Positions 48,425 to 58,164 of a stretch of DNA of 64,000 nucleotides are shown here, piece by piece; the stretch's first letter is position 1, and the number at the start of each line of letters is the position of its first letter. A program made the translations under genes and the position numbers. The notes beneath the pieces were generated by a model. That model saw only the letters and a list, made by a program, of their open reading frames with translations. It was not told the DNA's origin and made no database searches. The DNA is from Alphaproteobacteria bacterium (GTDB taxonomy: Bacteria > Pseudomonadota > Alphaproteobacteria > Rickettsiales > SXRF01), in contig JANYBV010000028.1 of assembly GCA_025360605.1 (NCBI GenBank), positions 62,001 to 126,000 on the forward strand, given 5' to 3'.

Positions 48425-49032
48425 TGGACAAAGAACAGGTCATGAAAGAATTCAAGGATGCGGGTGCGATCCTGACCGGACATTTCGTGTTATCCTCTGG
48501 TCTGCACAGCTCGATGTACCTGCAATGCGCACGCGTGCTGATGGATGCCAAACGCGGTGACCGCCTGTGTAAAGGTCTTGCCGACAAATTAAAGCAATGG
48601 ATGAAAGAATCGGGGCAATCCATTGATATTATTGTTTCTCCCGCTATGGGCGGTGTGGTCGTTGGCTATGAGATGGGGCGCCAGCTCGATGTACCCGCCA
48701 TTTTCTGTGAGCGCGTGGACGGCACGTTTGCCCTGCGCCGTGGGTTCAATCTGGAGCAGGGGCAAAAGGTGCTGATCGTCGAAGATGTCGTGACCACCGG
48801 CAAGTCCTCGATGGAGGCGGTCGCCTGTATTAAAGAACATGGCGGTGTACCCGTGGCGGTTGCCAGCCTGATCGACCGCCGCTCGAAAAACGATGTCAGC
48901 CTGACGCTGCCTCTGGTGTCGCTGATGGCGCTCGATATCCCCACCTATAAACCCGATGCCCTGCCGGATGAGCTGAAAGCTATCGAAGCCATCAAACCTG
49001 GCAGCCGCTTTCTGGCGCAAAAGGCATCATGA
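48424..49032 (+). CDS. pyrE: Orotate phosphoribosyltransferase PyrE
   Basis: PyrE converts orotate and PRPP to orotidine 5'-phosphate in pyrimidine synthesis. The 202-residue protein has the PRPP-binding loop VLIVEDVVTTGKS and the orotate-type segments ILTGHFVLSSGLHSSMYLQC and AMGGVVVGYEMGRQL. It overlaps panC upstream and the reductase downstream. Confidence 0.96.
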   Translation: MDKEQVMKEFKDAGAILTGHFVLSSGLHSSMYLQCARVLMDAKRGDRLCKGLADKLKQWMKESGQSIDIIVSPAMGGVVVGYEMGRQLDVPAIFCERVDGTFALRRGFNLEQGQKVLIVEDVVTTGKSSMEAVACIKEHGGVPVAVASLIDRRSKNDVSLTLPLVSLMALDIPTYKPDALPDELKAIEAIKPGSRFLAQKAS

Positions 49033-49748
49033 CCCAGCGCCCTGCCGTTATCATCACGGGGGGAGCAAAACGGGTGGGCGCGGTACTCACGCGGCATTTT
49101 GCTGGCCACGGATACGACATTGCCCTGCATTACCATCAATCGAAGTCCGAAGCAGAATCCCTGCAAAAAGAAATTTTATCACTTGGGGTATCGTGCCAGC
49201 TGTTTCAGCATGACCTGAACGACATCGCCGGATTATCATCCTTGGTTGCATCCATTTATAAGGCAATGCCGCATGTGAATGCACTGGTCAATAACGCATC
49301 TTTGTTCGAGCGTGCCACGCTCATGGATACCAGTGAGGCATTGTTCGACCGCCAGTTTACTACGAATTTCAAGGCACCGTTTTTCCTGACGCAGGCTTTT
49401 TCCCTGCATGTGGGCAAGGGATCAATCGTTAACATCCTCGATACCGATATAGTTCAAACGCAAGGCAGTCATTTTGCCTATCTGCTGTCGAAGAAAATAC
49501 TGGCGGAATGTACCGTCATGGCCGCGCGTGAGTTGGGGCCGGATATTCGGGTGAACGCGGTGTGCCCGGGCTGCCTGATTCCGGCGGATGCCGCCGATGA
49601 GGCCTATGTTGAAAAGTTAAAAGATACCATTCCGTTAAAAGAACATCCACTACCGCAGGAAGCGGCTGAAGCGGTGTTGTGGCTGGTTAAGCAGCCGCAT
49701 ATCACGGGGCAGCTGATCTATGTGGATGGGGGCAAGCATGTCCTCTAA
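49029..49748 (+). CDS. SDR-family reductase, FolM/pteridine reductase-like
   Basis: The 239-residue short-chain dehydrogenase has an NADPH-type glycine motif variant (ITGGAKRVGAVL, with arginine typical of pteridine reductases), LVNNASLFERA, and a modified active site (YLLSKK at the YxxxK place) and VNAVCPGCLIP. The overlap with folB and the arginine point to a dihydropteridine or dihydromonapterin reductase role. Other SDR substrates remain possible. Confidence 0.85.
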   Translation: MTQRPAVIITGGAKRVGAVLTRHFAGHGYDIALHYHQSKSEAESLQKEILSLGVSCQLFQHDLNDIAGLSSLVASIYKAMPHVNALVNNASLFERATLMDTSEALFDRQFTTNFKAPFFLTQAFSLHVGKGSIVNILDTDIVQTQGSHFAYLLSKKILAECTVMAARELGPDIRVNAVCPGCLIPADAADEAYVEKLKDTIPLKEHPLPQEAAEAVLWLVKQPHITGQLIYVDGGKHVL

Positions 49749-50127
49749 CCGCTGGCGGGTGTATGTTACCAATCTAGAAACGTTCCTGCGCATCGGCATT
49801 TACGCCGCTGAAAAAAAACCGCAACGCGTGATTGTGAACGCCTCTATCGAGGCGGATTACGCTGTGCGCCCGAAGACGATTGCCGAGTGCATCAGCTATG
49901 AACATGTCTATACGCTGGTCGCACAGGAATGGCCGCAGCGCGGGCATGTGGAATTGCTTGAAACCTATATTGCCGAGCTGCTGGAATATATTTTTCGTCT
50001 CGATGATCGCATTGTCTACGTTAAAGTGAGCCTGTGCAAGCCGGATGTCTTTGCGGAAGCGCAGGCCGTAGGCGTGGAAGCGCAGTGGACACGCGGCGAT
50101 TTTGAACGCCTCAAAAGCAAAGACTGA
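49738..50127 (+). CDS. folB: Dihydroneopterin aldolase FolB
   Basis: FolB splits dihydroneopterin in folate synthesis. From ATG 49738, inside the end of the reductase gene, the product is 129 residues with VYVTNLETFLRIGIYAAEKK, a tetramer-forming beta strand VNASIEADYAV, ISYEHVYTLVAQEW, the catalytic glutamate region HVELLETYIAELL and VYVKVSLCKPDVF. The neighbouring reductase supports a pterin operon. Confidence 0.9.
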   Translation: MSSNRWRVYVTNLETFLRIGIYAAEKKPQRVIVNASIEADYAVRPKTIAECISYEHVYTLVAQEWPQRGHVELLETYIAELLEYIFRLDDRIVYVKVSLCKPDVFAEAQAVGVEAQWTRGDFERLKSKD

Positions 50128-50128
50128 C

Positions 50129-50980
50129 ATGACACTGGTTTCCATCCTTACACCGGCCTATAAGGCGAAAACGCTGATTGCACGCGCAGTTCGCAGCGTG
50201 CTGGCTCAAACCTATACTGACTGGGAAATGCTTATTGTGTCGGATGATGCTTGTGACTATCAGGCCATTCTGGCGGCCGAGGGATTGACCGATGCACGCC
50301 TCCGCTTTGCTAGCACCGGAGCGGTCGGAAATGGGCCTTCACGCGGACGAAATATAGGCCTTGCGATGTCAAAAGGTGACTATATCACCACACTCGATGC
50401 CGATGATGAATACCATCCGCTGTATTTGGCCACGATGCTCGAAGCCGCACGTACACACGGTGTGGCCATGGTGTTGCTGGCAAATAAGCTGAAAGAAGAT
50501 GGAGAGAAAAAAGCGATCTTTCACTGTCAGGAAATCAACCTGAAGGCCGAGGTTTCATTACTCAAACTGGATGATTATATCAAAATCAACGGCTGCACCG
50601 TCAGCCTGTTCCGTAAGGATCTGGCGTCGCACCGCTACTTCGAGGATATCAGCCATGCGGAAGATTTCTTTTTTGATGTCCGGTTTTACCAGTGGGTGAA
50701 TGTCATTCCCGTCATTCATGAAAAATATTATATTTATCATGACAATGCAGATTCCCTGACCAATAAGGTTCGTTCGGATGATAAATTTATCGATGATTAT
50801 AAAAAAGTGATTACACGGCTTGAGGGTGACGACAGCTTACCTGCGCATCTGAAAAACATGTTTCTGGCGCTCTACCATCACCGCCTGTTTCAGAATTACC
50901 TGTATCTCAATGCCAAGGCTAAAGGCCAGTGCGCTGATTTTTTTGATTTTATGGCAAAGTTCCCGCAGTATTTCAGTTAG
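50129..50980 (+). CDS. Family 2 glycosyltransferase
   Basis: The 283-residue cytoplasmic protein has the GT2 fold: SILTPAYKAKTLIARAVRSV, VLAQTYTDWEMLIVSDDA, and the metal-binding DADDE (ITTLDADDEYHPLY). The catalytic end (EDISHAEDFFFDVRF) is also present. It has no membrane helices. The start is one base after the folB stop. The sugar donor and acceptor are unknown; nearby rhamnose genes are convergent with it, overlapping by 8 bases. Confidence 0.9.
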   Translation: MTLVSILTPAYKAKTLIARAVRSVLAQTYTDWEMLIVSDDACDYQAILAAEGLTDARLRFASTGAVGNGPSRGRNIGLAMSKGDYITTLDADDEYHPLYLATMLEAARTHGVAMVLLANKLKEDGEKKAIFHCQEINLKAEVSLLKLDDYIKINGCTVSLFRKDLASHRYFEDISHAEDFFFDVRFYQWVNVIPVIHEKYYIYHDNADSLTNKVRSDDKFIDDYKKVITRLEGDDSLPAHLKNMFLALYHHRLFQNYLYLNAKAKGQCADFFDFMAKFPQYFS

Positions 50981-51869
50981 CGTCCGCTGCAGCAAAACAA
51001 TCCTTTAAGCCGTCTTCCCACGTTGGCATCACCACGCCAAACACATCACGTGCGCGGCTGCAATCAAGGCGTGAATTCAGCGGCCTTGGGGCGGGCAAGG
51101 GATAAGAGGTGGTGGGAATGGGAGAGAGTGTTTTGCAGGCGAGGTCGGGATTGTGTGCGCGTTCGTGTGCCCAGATTGCACTGGCAAAGCCGTGCCAGCT
51201 GGTTTCGCCGCCGCTGCATAGATGGTAGGTCCCATCAGGAAATTCCGGCGCTGCCAGCGCTTTGTTCACACACTCCATTACCGCCTTGGCCAGATGCGGC
51301 ACATAGGTCGGCGCACCCATCTGGTCCGCCACGACATTCAGCTCTTCCTTGCTGCCGAGCAGGCGGCGCATGGTGGTGAAGAAGTTTTTGCCGGTTGCGT
51401 CATACAGCCACGAGGTGCGGAAAATCAGGTAATGTCCGGAATGGTCGGAAGCCAGCACCTCGCCGAGCAATTTGCTGCGGCCATAGGAATTCAGGGGTTC
51501 CGGTTGGTCGCGTTCATTCCAGCGGTTGCTGCCCGAGCCGTTAAATACATAGTCGCTGGAAAAATGTACCAGCGGAAGTTTGCGTTCCCTGCACCAGCCC
51601 GCCAGCTCGGCCACCGCCGTGGCGTTGATGCGGAAGGCATCGGTTTCACCGGTGGTTTCGCTGAGGTCCACATTTGTGTAGGCGGCGGTATTGATCACCG
51701 CCTTGAAAGAGTGCGTGCCGATTAATGAATCGAGTGTGCCGATAAAATTTTCATCCAGAAAATTGGCCTCATCCGGCCCGATGACTCGTGCCTGATCACC
51801 CAGCAGCGCACAAAGCGCGTTGGACAATTGCCCACCTTTACCGAGAATGAGCAGGGAGCCTTTACTCAT
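50973..51869 (-). CDS. rfbD: dTDP-4-dehydrorhamnose reductase RfbD
   Basis: RfbD makes dTDP-L-rhamnose, the last step of the pathway. The 298-residue protein has the NADPH motif [37 protein letters not shown] and the YxxxK site in [11 protein letters not shown]. Its start overlaps the rfbA end. It is the last gene of the leftward exb-rfb run. Confidence 0.95.
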   Translation of the reverse strand: MSKGSLLILGKGGQLSNALCALLGDQARVIGPDEANFLDENFIGTLDSLIGTHSFKAVINTAAYTNVDLSETTGETDAFRINATAVAELAGWCRERKLPLVHFSSDYVFNGSGSNRWNERDQPEPLNSYGRSKLLGEVLASDHSGHYLIFRTSWLYDATGKNFFTTMRRLLGSKEELNVVADQMGAPTYVPHLAKAVMECVNKALAAPEFPDGTYHLCSGGETSWHGFASAIWAHERAHNPDLACKTLSPIPTTSYPLPAPRPLNSRLDCSRARDVFGVVMPTWEDGLKDCFAAADAN

Positions 51870-52728
51870 TGATCACCTGCTGCAGGTAGCGGCCATAGTC
51901 GCTTTTGCCATAGGCAACCGCCAGTTGTTCGCATTGTGTTTTGGTGATGAAACCTTTACGCAGGGCGATTTCTTCAAGGCAGGCAATTTTCAATCCCTGT
52001 CGCGCTTCTACGGTTTGTACGAATTGCGAGGCCGCCAGCAGGGAATCCGGCGTACCGGTATCCAGCCATGCCATGCCACGGCTTAATAGCTCTACCTTGA
52101 GTTTTCCGGCGGACATATAGGCTTTATTGACATCGGTAATTTCCAGTTCGCCGCGCGGGGACGGTTTCAGGGATTTGGCAATCGTCACAATATTCGCATC
52201 GTAAAAATACAATCCCGTGACCGCGAGGGACGATTTTGGCTGCGCGGGCTTTTCTTCAATCGAGATGGCCTTGCCACCGGCATCCATTTCAACCACACCA
52301 TAACGTTCGGGGTCGCGCACGCGGTAGGCAAACACCATGGCTCCGTCTTTAAGCGTTGATGCCCGTTCAAGGCCGGTGCCCAGCCCGTGGCCGTAAAAAA
52401 TATTATCTCCCAGAATCAGGCACACCGGCTGGTTTCCGATAAACGATTCTCCGATGACAAAAGCCTGCGCGATGCCCTCGGGTTTGGGTTGTTCCATGTA
52501 GGACAGATGAATGCCGAGTTTTTTCCCGTCACCCAGCAGTTCGCGCATCAACGGTAAATCACGCGGGGTAGAAATCACCAGAATATCACGAATACCCGCC
52601 AGCATCAGTGTCGATAGTGGATAATAGAGCATCGGCTTATCGTAAATGGGTAGCATCTGCTTGCTCACCGCTGATGTCATAGGAGCAAGGCGCGTACCGG
52701 AGCCACCTGCCAGAATAATGCCTTTCAT
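51862..52728 (-). CDS. rfbA: Glucose-1-phosphate thymidylyltransferase RfbA
   Basis: RfbA makes dTDP-glucose from glucose 1-phosphate and dTTP. The 288-residue protein starts with the pyrophosphorylase motif [29 protein letters not shown] and has [32 protein letters not shown] and [11 protein letters not shown]. It is one base from the end of rfbB. Confidence 0.96.
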   Translation of the reverse strand: MKGIILAGGSGTRLAPMTSAVSKQMLPIYDKPMLYYPLSTLMLAGIRDILVISTPRDLPLMRELLGDGKKLGIHLSYMEQPKPEGIAQAFVIGESFIGNQPVCLILGDNIFYGHGLGTGLERASTLKDGAMVFAYRVRDPERYGVVEMDAGGKAISIEEKPAQPKSSLAVTGLYFYDANIVTIAKSLKPSPRGELEITDVNKAYMSAGKLKVELLSRGMAWLDTGTPDSLLAASQFVQTVEARQGLKIACLEEIALRKGFITKTQCEQLAVAYGKSDYGRYLQQVINE

Positions 52729-52729
52729 A

Positions 52730-53770
52730 TTATTTCCTCTGTGCCTTCTGCTTAATCATATTGCGCCATGCCTCATTTGCCAGATACCAGTCGACGGTGG
52801 CTTCAATGCCCTGCTGAATCTGGAACTTACGTTTAAAACCGAGCATGCGCATGGCTTTGCTGTCGTCGATGGCGTAGCGGCGGTCATGACCGAGGCGGTC
52901 GGTGACAAATACGATCTGGTCGGCGTAGCTTCCAGTGGATTTAGGGCGTTTTTTATCGAGCAACGTGCATATCTGATGCACCAGCGACAGGTTATCGCTT
53001 TCAGCGTTGCCGCCAAAATCATACACACCGCCGGCCATACCCTGTTCCAGTGCCAGCCACAAGCCGTTACAGTGATCTTCAACGTGGATCCAGTCGCGGA
53101 TATTTTTCCCGTCGCCATACACCGGCAGGGATTCGCCGTTAATGGCGCAGAAGATCATGTGGGGGATGAGCTTTTCCGGATGCTGGCGCGGGCCATAATT
53201 ATTGGTGCAGTGGGTGGTGATGGTGGCTAACCCATAGGTTTCATACCATGCGCGCACCAGATGATCGCTCGCCGCTTTCGATGCTGAATAAGGGGAATTC
53301 GGACGCATGGGTGACGCTTCGCTGAATTTTCCGGTCGGGCCGAGTGAACCGTAGACTTCATCGGTAGAGATGTGCAGAAAACGAAAGCGTGGTTTTTGCG
53401 CATCAGGCAGAGTACTGACATAAGAGCGCGTCGCTTCCAGCAGTTCGAACGTACCTTTGATATTAGTGTCGATGAAAGCACTGGGGCCGGTGATCGAATT
53501 ATCGACATGTGACTCGGCGGCAAAATTAATCAGGCTATCAATCGCGTATTCACGCAGCAGTTGGCTAACTAAAGGGCGATCTAAAATAGAGCCTTCCACC
53601 AGCTTCCAGCTTCCACCCTTGGGTGAGTCAGGTATCCAGTTGAGGTTTTCGCGGTCACCGGCATAGGTGAGTGCATCCAGCACAATAACGCGGTGGCCGC
53701 GCGCCACGGCCTGCCCGACAAAATTACTGCCAATGAAGCCTGCACCGCCTGTGATAAGAAGATTGGACAT
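52730..53770 (-). CDS. rfbB: dTDP-glucose 4,6-dehydratase RfbB
   Basis: RfbB converts dTDP-glucose to dTDP-4-keto-6-deoxyglucose. The 346-residue protein has the NAD motif [36 protein letters not shown] and the catalytic [17 protein letters not shown]. The start lies two bases after the tonB stop. The epimerase gene rfbC is absent from the window. Confidence 0.97.
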   Translation of the reverse strand: MSNLLITGGAGFIGSNFVGQAVARGHRVIVLDALTYAGDRENLNWIPDSPKGGSWKLVEGSILDRPLVSQLLREYAIDSLINFAAESHVDNSITGPSAFIDTNIKGTFELLEATRSYVSTLPDAQKPRFRFLHISTDEVYGSLGPTGKFSEASPMRPNSPYSASKAASDHLVRAWYETYGLATITTHCTNNYGPRQHPEKLIPHMIFCAINGESLPVYGDGKNIRDWIHVEDHCNGLWLALEQGMAGGVYDFGGNAESDNLSLVHQICTLLDKKRPKSTGSYADQIVFVTDRLGHDRRYAIDDSKAMRMLGFKRKFQIQQGIEATVDWYLANEAWRNMIKQKAQRK

Positions 53771-53772
53771 TG

Positions 53773-54672
53773 TTATTGCAGATGGAAATTAACCGGAATC
53801 AGGAACTCAATCAGGTCACCCGGTGGGTAGTCATTGGGAACGGAAGGCACCGGATTGGCGCGTTTGACCATATCGATGGCGGCCTTATCCAGCACCTGAT
53901 ATCCGGTAGAGCGTTCAAGAATATAATAGCGGATGGTGCCCTGACGGTCGATGCGGATGCGAACAACGGTTTCACCCTGCATTCCTTGGCTGCGCGCTTC
54001 ATCGGGATATTTTTTGAATTTTTCAATCCACAGCGATATAAGTTGTTCATAGCGCGACATCATTTCGGCTTCTTTGGCGCTGCTATTGCCAAGAATAGCA
54101 CCGTTGCCTTTGGCGCTTGGCGCTTGCATCGCATTCGTGCGTACAAATTGTTTGGCAATGGTCGAGAGTTTGCGAGCCGATTCTGCCACGGCGTTAGCGG
54201 CATCAGGGTTGGGAACAGACATGGCTTTTTCAAATGCCTTGGACGCGCTGTCCTTATCGGCGGTGATAGCTTTTTCCATCGTGGTCATGACGGATTTGGT
54301 GCGTTCCTGTTGCTCAGGAGCGGCATCATGGGCCACTTTATTGATAGCGCTTTCAACGGTATTTTTATTGTCACTTTCCGGTTGTAGGGGTTTTTGTTCC
54401 TCTGCCGTCAGTGGTTCGCCGTCCCCCAGCTTAATCGAAAGCGCCCGCACGGGAATGTCGATGACTTCCGTCGTCGGCATCAGATGCCACGCATACACAC
54501 CGATCATGTGAATGGCCACCGCAGCAGCCAGCGTCAGGGTAAAATATTTATCATCGAGATATTCGGTTGCTTTGGGCGTATTTGCTGTACCCGCAGTGCG
54601 CAATTGCGGTATATGGCGTTTTAATGATGTGAGTGCGGTAGTGAATTTTCCAGCCAGCTCTTTATTCCACAT
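53773..54672 (-). CDS. tonB: TonB-family energy transducer
   Basis: The 299-residue protein has a membrane helix at about residues 52-70 (LTLAAAVAIHMIGVYAWHLM) containing a histidine as in TonB anchors. A long periplasmic stretch follows, rich in Ala, Lys and Glu, and then a C-terminal TonB domain (GETVVRIRIDRQGTIRYYIL, DKAAIDMVKRANPVPSVP). The cytoplasmic N-terminus of about 45 residues is longer than usual. It overlaps the second exbD by 11 bases. Confidence 0.9.
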   Translation of the reverse strand: MWNKELAGKFTTALTSLKRHIPQLRTAGTANTPKATEYLDDKYFTLTLAAAVAIHMIGVYAWHLMPTTEVIDIPVRALSIKLGDGEPLTAEEQKPLQPESDNKNTVESAINKVAHDAAPEQQERTKSVMTTMEKAITADKDSASKAFEKAMSVPNPDAANAVAESARKLSTIAKQFVRTNAMQAPSAKGNGAILGNSSAKEAEMMSRYEQLISLWIEKFKKYPDEARSQGMQGETVVRIRIDRQGTIRYYILERSTGYQVLDKAAIDMVKRANPVPSVPNDYPPGDLIEFLIPVNFHLQ

Positions 54673-55081
54673 GCAGCTGCGCCTTCGATTGGGTTACCAC
54701 CGAGAGGTTTTTACCACCGGCGGCTTTAATAGCATCCATCACCTCGATCATGCGGTTAGCCGATACGGTAGCGTCCGCTTTGATGGTCACCACTTTATTG
54801 GGGTTGGCCTGCAAATCGGGAGCCAGCATTTTTTGCATTTCTTCCATCGGCACGATGTCGTCACCGACGATGATTTCCTCATGGCGTCCAAGCAGAATCA
54901 CCACATGTCCTTCATCCATCAACTTGCCACTCTGTGCTACCGGCGGGTCTACAGGAATGATTTCGAATTTTTCAATCGAGCCAGCCACCATAAAGAAAAT
55001 GAGCAGAAACATCGACACGTCGATCAGCGGAATCAGGCTGATTTCAATTTTTTTCCGTGGTATCCGCTCAAATTCCATCAT
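54662..55081 (-). CDS. exbD: ExbD/TolR biopolymer transport protein (second copy)
   Basis: ExbD carries the proton-responsive aspartate in its single membrane helix, here PLIDVSMFLLIFFMVAGS. The 139-residue product from ATG 55081 also has the periplasmic VVTIKADATVSANRMIEVMD segment. It follows the first exbD by 8 bases. Confidence 0.92.
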   Translation of the reverse strand: MMEFERIPRKKIEISLIPLIDVSMFLLIFFMVAGSIEKFEIIPVDPPVAQSGKLMDEGHVVILLGRHEEIIVGDDIVPMEEMQKMLAPDLQANPNKVVTIKADATVSANRMIEVMDAIKAAGGKNLSVVTQSKAQLHVE

Positions 55082-55089
55082 ACTCGCAC

Positions 55090-55539
55090 CTATTGGATAA
55101 TAACGGGTTTGGCGGGCTCGCGGGCAGCAGCCGGAGCCGCTTCCCACTTGCGGACGAACAGGCTCTTGCCACCCGCCAGCGAAATCTTGTCCATGATGCC
55201 GACTAGCTGCTGCATGGACACGCCCTCGGCGGTCAGCAGCATCACCTTGGTGTTGGCATCCTTGTCGAACATACGTTTCATAGATTCATTCAGCTCGTCG
55301 GAATCGAGCTTGCGGGTGCCCAGTAGCATATCGCCATTGGCCTGAATGAACAGATGTACCACCTCACTTTTATCGGCGGCTTTATTGCTGACGGAAGGCA
55401 GGTTCAGCTCCAGCGATTCAATGCGCATAAAGGTGGTGGTGAGCATAAAGAAGATGATGAGGATGAACATGATATCAATCATCGGCGTGAGCTGCAGATT
55501 CTTGACTCGGCGGCGTCTAGTGCGTTCAAACTCCATCAT
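55090..55539 (-). CDS. exbD: ExbD/TolR biopolymer transport protein (first copy)
   Basis: The 149-residue protein has a basic N-terminus (EFERTRRRRVKNLQ), the aspartate-containing helix LTPMIDIMFILIIFFMLTTT and the periplasmic domain (VMLLTAEGVSMQQLVGIMDK). Two ExbD copies next to each other are common in systems with heteromeric ExbD and TonB. Confidence 0.93.
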   Translation of the reverse strand: MMEFERTRRRRVKNLQLTPMIDIMFILIIFFMLTTTFMRIESLELNLPSVSNKAADKSEVVHLFIQANGDMLLGTRKLDSDELNESMKRMFDKDANTKVMLLTAEGVSMQQLVGIMDKISLAGGKSLFVRKWEAAPAAAREPAKPVIIQ

Positions 55540-55558
55540 CAGGCTCCAAGCTTACGGA

Positions 55559-56389
55559 TCAGGTGGCGTTGGTGTATTTAGGTGAAAGCAAATGCAGGGT
55601 CGATGTTTTCTGGGGGCTGTTGCGACGCTGGGTTTCAGCCCATTCTTCTGCTTCGTCACGTTTTTTGCGATCTTCATCTTCGCGCATTTTGCGCTCGTTT
55701 TCTTCGGTAACACGCTTTTGCTGTTCGGCGCGGCGTGACTCTTCGATAGCCAATGCACGTTCGTTACGGCGGAACTCGTCTTCAAGCGCAAGAATCTGCA
55801 CCGAAACGTCTTTCATGGTGGCGCGGATTTTTTCAATCACACCGTCCAGCAGGTAATGGGCGGCGAGGGCAGGGATAGCAACGGCCAGACCACCTGCGGT
55901 GGTGAGCAACGCTTCCCAGATGCCGCCGGCGAGAATGGTGGGGTCAACGCGTGTACCCGACAGGCTGAGTTTGGAGAACGACCCGATCATACCGATCACG
56001 GTGCCGAGCAGGCCCATGAGCGGAGCGACGCTGGCGGTCATTTCCAGACCACGCAGGTGCGATTCGAGGTAGCGCAGGTCGCTGGAGCCGACGCGCATGA
56101 TTTCCGCTTCTTTGCTTTTTTGCGACATTTCGCGGTTAGCGACGCATTCAAAGGTTATGCGCATGATGCGGGCGATAGGACCTTTGGTGCCAGCGAGTGT
56201 TTTGGTGGCGCGAGTGCGGTCACCCTGTTTGATTTCACGGAGCGCCGGTTCGATGAAGCTATGATCAAAGACGTTGGCCTTGCGGAATTGGAGGACTTTG
56301 AAAATGACGACGGCAACGGCATACACCGAAAGCATCGCCAGCCCGTACATAACAACGCCACCCTTTTGAAAAATCATAATTTCAGGCAT
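55559..56389 (-). CDS. exbB: ExbB/TolQ-type proton channel with charged C-terminal tail
   Basis: The 276-residue protein has three membrane helices, including the family signature ASVAPLMGLLGTVIGMIGSF and GGIWEALLTTAGGLAVAIPA. The last 80 residues are a charged helical tail (ERALAIEESRRAEQQKRVTE, KMREDEDRKKRDEAEEWAET), longer than in most ExbB proteins. It is the first gene of the ExbB-ExbD-ExbD-TonB-rfbBAD run. Confidence 0.93.
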   Translation of the reverse strand: MPEIMIFQKGGVVMYGLAMLSVYAVAVVIFKVLQFRKANVFDHSFIEPALREIKQGDRTRATKTLAGTKGPIARIMRITFECVANREMSQKSKEAEIMRVGSSDLRYLESHLRGLEMTASVAPLMGLLGTVIGMIGSFSKLSLSGTRVDPTILAGGIWEALLTTAGGLAVAIPALAAHYLLDGVIEKIRATMKDVSVQILALEDEFRRNERALAIEESRRAEQQKRVTEENERKMREDEDRKKRDEAEEWAETQRRNSPQKTSTLHLLSPKYTNAT

Positions 56390-56555
56390 ATCCGATCATC
56401 CTCCCACAAAGGCTATTTTTTATTATTCCCACATTTTTACTACCCCGAAGCGCTCCGGTCTAGTGTTATGTTTAATGCTTTGTTCACAATTTTTTGCTAA
56501 ACGTTACCATGACAGAAACCGCCTGAAAAATAGAACGAAACGAACGTCCATCATC

Positions 56556-57500
56556 ATGACTTCAGCTCCGCCGCCATTACTGAGTATTGTCATTCCTATG
56601 TACAACGAGGAAGCGGGAATGCAGTTGCTTTTTGACAAGCTGCTGCCGGTGTTGGCTTCGCTCACGCAACACTGGGATATCATCTGCATTAATGATGGCA
56701 GCAAGGATAATACGCTTGCCCAGTTAAAGGCGTGGCATGAACGCGAGCCGCGCATCAAAATGATTTCCCTGTCGCGTAATTTTGGCAAGGAAGCGGCACT
56801 CACGGCCGGACTGAATTACGCCTACGGGCAAGCCGTCATTCCTTTCGATGCCGATTTGCAGGATCCGCCGGAGCTGATTCCGCAGATGGTGGAGCAGTGG
56901 AGGCAGGGTTTTAAAGTGGTGTTGGCGACACGCAAACACCGCCTCGGCGAAGGGATGTTCAAGCGCGGCACGGCGTGGGCGTTTTACCGGCTGATGACTA
57001 AAGTGACAGCGATCAATATTCCCAGCAATACCGGTGATTTCCGCCTGATGGACCAGCAGGTAATCGAGGTGTTGCGGTTATTGCCCGAGCGCACACGTTT
57101 CATGAAGGGCTTATTCGCATGGGTCGGGTTTTCCACGACGCAGGTGTATTTCGACCGTGCGCCGCGTGCGGTAGGCGAACCGAAGCAAAGCATCAGCAAA
57201 TTGTGGCGTTTGGCCAAAGATGGTATTTTTTCATTCACCACCTTGCCGTTACGTTTCACCACCTATCTCGGGGTTCTTATTTCCACACTGGCATTCAGCT
57301 ATGCGGGATGGTTGCTCTGGCGCACTGTTGTGCATGGGGTAGATACCCCCGGTTATGCGTCGCTGATGGCGGCAGTGTTGTGCATGGGTGGTGTGCAGCT
57401 GATCTGTCTTGGAATCATCGGCGAATATCTGGGGCGCATTTACCGTGAATCCAAAAAGCGTCCGCTGTATATTGTCGAAGAAGCCGCCGGCATCGCCTAG
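56556..57500 (+). CDS. Polyprenyl-phosphate glycosyltransferase (GtrB/ArnC-like)
   Basis: From ATG 56556 the product is 314 residues. A GT2 domain (LSIVIPMYNEEAGMQLLFDK, CINDGSKDNTLAQL, SLSRNFGKEAALTAGLNYAY, DADLQDPPELIPQM, GDFRLMDQQVIEVL) is followed by two membrane helices (about 235-255 and 268-290). This is the architecture of enzymes that load undecaprenyl phosphate with one sugar for later transfer. The GT-C protein at 59122 is a possible partner. Confidence 0.92.
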   Translation: MTSAPPPLLSIVIPMYNEEAGMQLLFDKLLPVLASLTQHWDIICINDGSKDNTLAQLKAWHEREPRIKMISLSRNFGKEAALTAGLNYAYGQAVIPFDADLQDPPELIPQMVEQWRQGFKVVLATRKHRLGEGMFKRGTAWAFYRLMTKVTAINIPSNTGDFRLMDQQVIEVLRLLPERTRFMKGLFAWVGFSTTQVYFDRAPRAVGEPKQSISKLWRLAKDGIFSFTTLPLRFTTYLGVLISTLAFSYAGWLLWRTVVHGVDTPGYASLMAAVLCMGGVQLICLGIIGEYLGRIYRESKKRPLYIVEEAAGIA

Positions 57501-57519
57501 GAATGCTCTAGCGGTATAG

Positions 57520-57864
57520 TTAGCGCCCGCGTGCCCGATCGGCCATATCCTCACCAATTTCGTTGGCGATGACACGGCTTTTGCGTTGAATCATAATATT
57601 GTCATTATTGACGTTGGTGATAAATACCTGCTTCGCGGCCTCGATATCGCGGTAAGGGGCGTTTTCCGTGTTGTAGGCATCGGCAATATCGCGAACCAGC
57701 GTTGCGATATGTGCCCTAAGGTTATCCGCGTAATCCGAAAACTGCCTATGCACCAACGACTCCTGCATCAATGTGATGAGGCCGGCGGTTTCATCCTGTG
57801 AAAAAACAGGGGTTTTCTTAAGGCGTTTGATTTTTTTGGTGGCGGTACTGGGCTCGTCGGACAT
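57520..57864 (-). CDS. Hypothetical protein
   Basis: From ATG 57864 the product is 114 residues, soluble and charged. It has a basic N-terminus (ATKKIKRLKKTPVFSQDETA) and helices (LITLMQESLVHRQFSDYADN). The C-terminus contains VFITNVNNDNIMIQRKSRVI. No family was recognised. The longer frame upstream lacks support. Confidence 0.6.
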   Translation of the reverse strand: MSDEPSTATKKIKRLKKTPVFSQDETAGLITLMQESLVHRQFSDYADNLRAHIATLVRDIADAYNTENAPYRDIEAAKQVFITNVNNDNIMIQRKSRVIANEIGEDMADRARGR

Positions 57865-57921
57865 AGTGCGGATCCTGATTTTGAACAGGCTTACAGTATA
57901 GCAGGTAGGCATTAATAGAGT

Positions 57922-57962
57922 AATCTTATTTAATATATTGAATTAGTTCATTAAATAAGATT
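57922..57962. repeat. 13-bp perfect inverted repeat
   Basis: AATCTTATTTAAT and ATTAAATAAGATT are perfect arms with a 15-base spacer, just upstream of the 57520 gene and in the gene-free stretch 57865-58164. It is AT-rich; it could be an operator or extruded hairpin. Confidence 0.5.
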
Positions 57963-58014
57963 TATGCGTATCGCCACCCTTAAATAGTACACATATCTCT
58001 GAGCTGTGTAAGAG

Positions 58015-58049
58015 GTATCCGGTTCTTGCACCTGATACTGCGCGGATAC
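58015..58049. repeat. 7-bp inverted repeat GTATCCG / CGGATAC
   Basis: The arms are at 58015-58021 and 58043-58049, separated by 21 bases. A further perfect hairpin TACCAT-GTA-ATGGTA is at 58127-58141, directly upstream of the small lipoprotein gene's ribosome-binding site. Confidence 0.4.
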
Positions 58050-58092
58050 AAGGTAACACCATAAAAATGTTCCTATTATTTACCAATTTTTA

Positions 58093-58107
58093 TTAATTAG
58101 TTAACGT
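58093..58107 (+). repeat. 15-bp direct repeat flanking a small lipoprotein gene
   Basis: TTAATTAGTTAACGT occurs here and again at 58351-58365, the two copies bracketing the 58165 lipoprotein gene at 258 bases distance. The second copy is part of a larger palindrome. Confidence 0.5.
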
Positions 58108-58164
58108 GAAATTCATTCCGGTACCGTACCATGTAATGGTAAGTATCGAGAAGGGATGGCTGTT

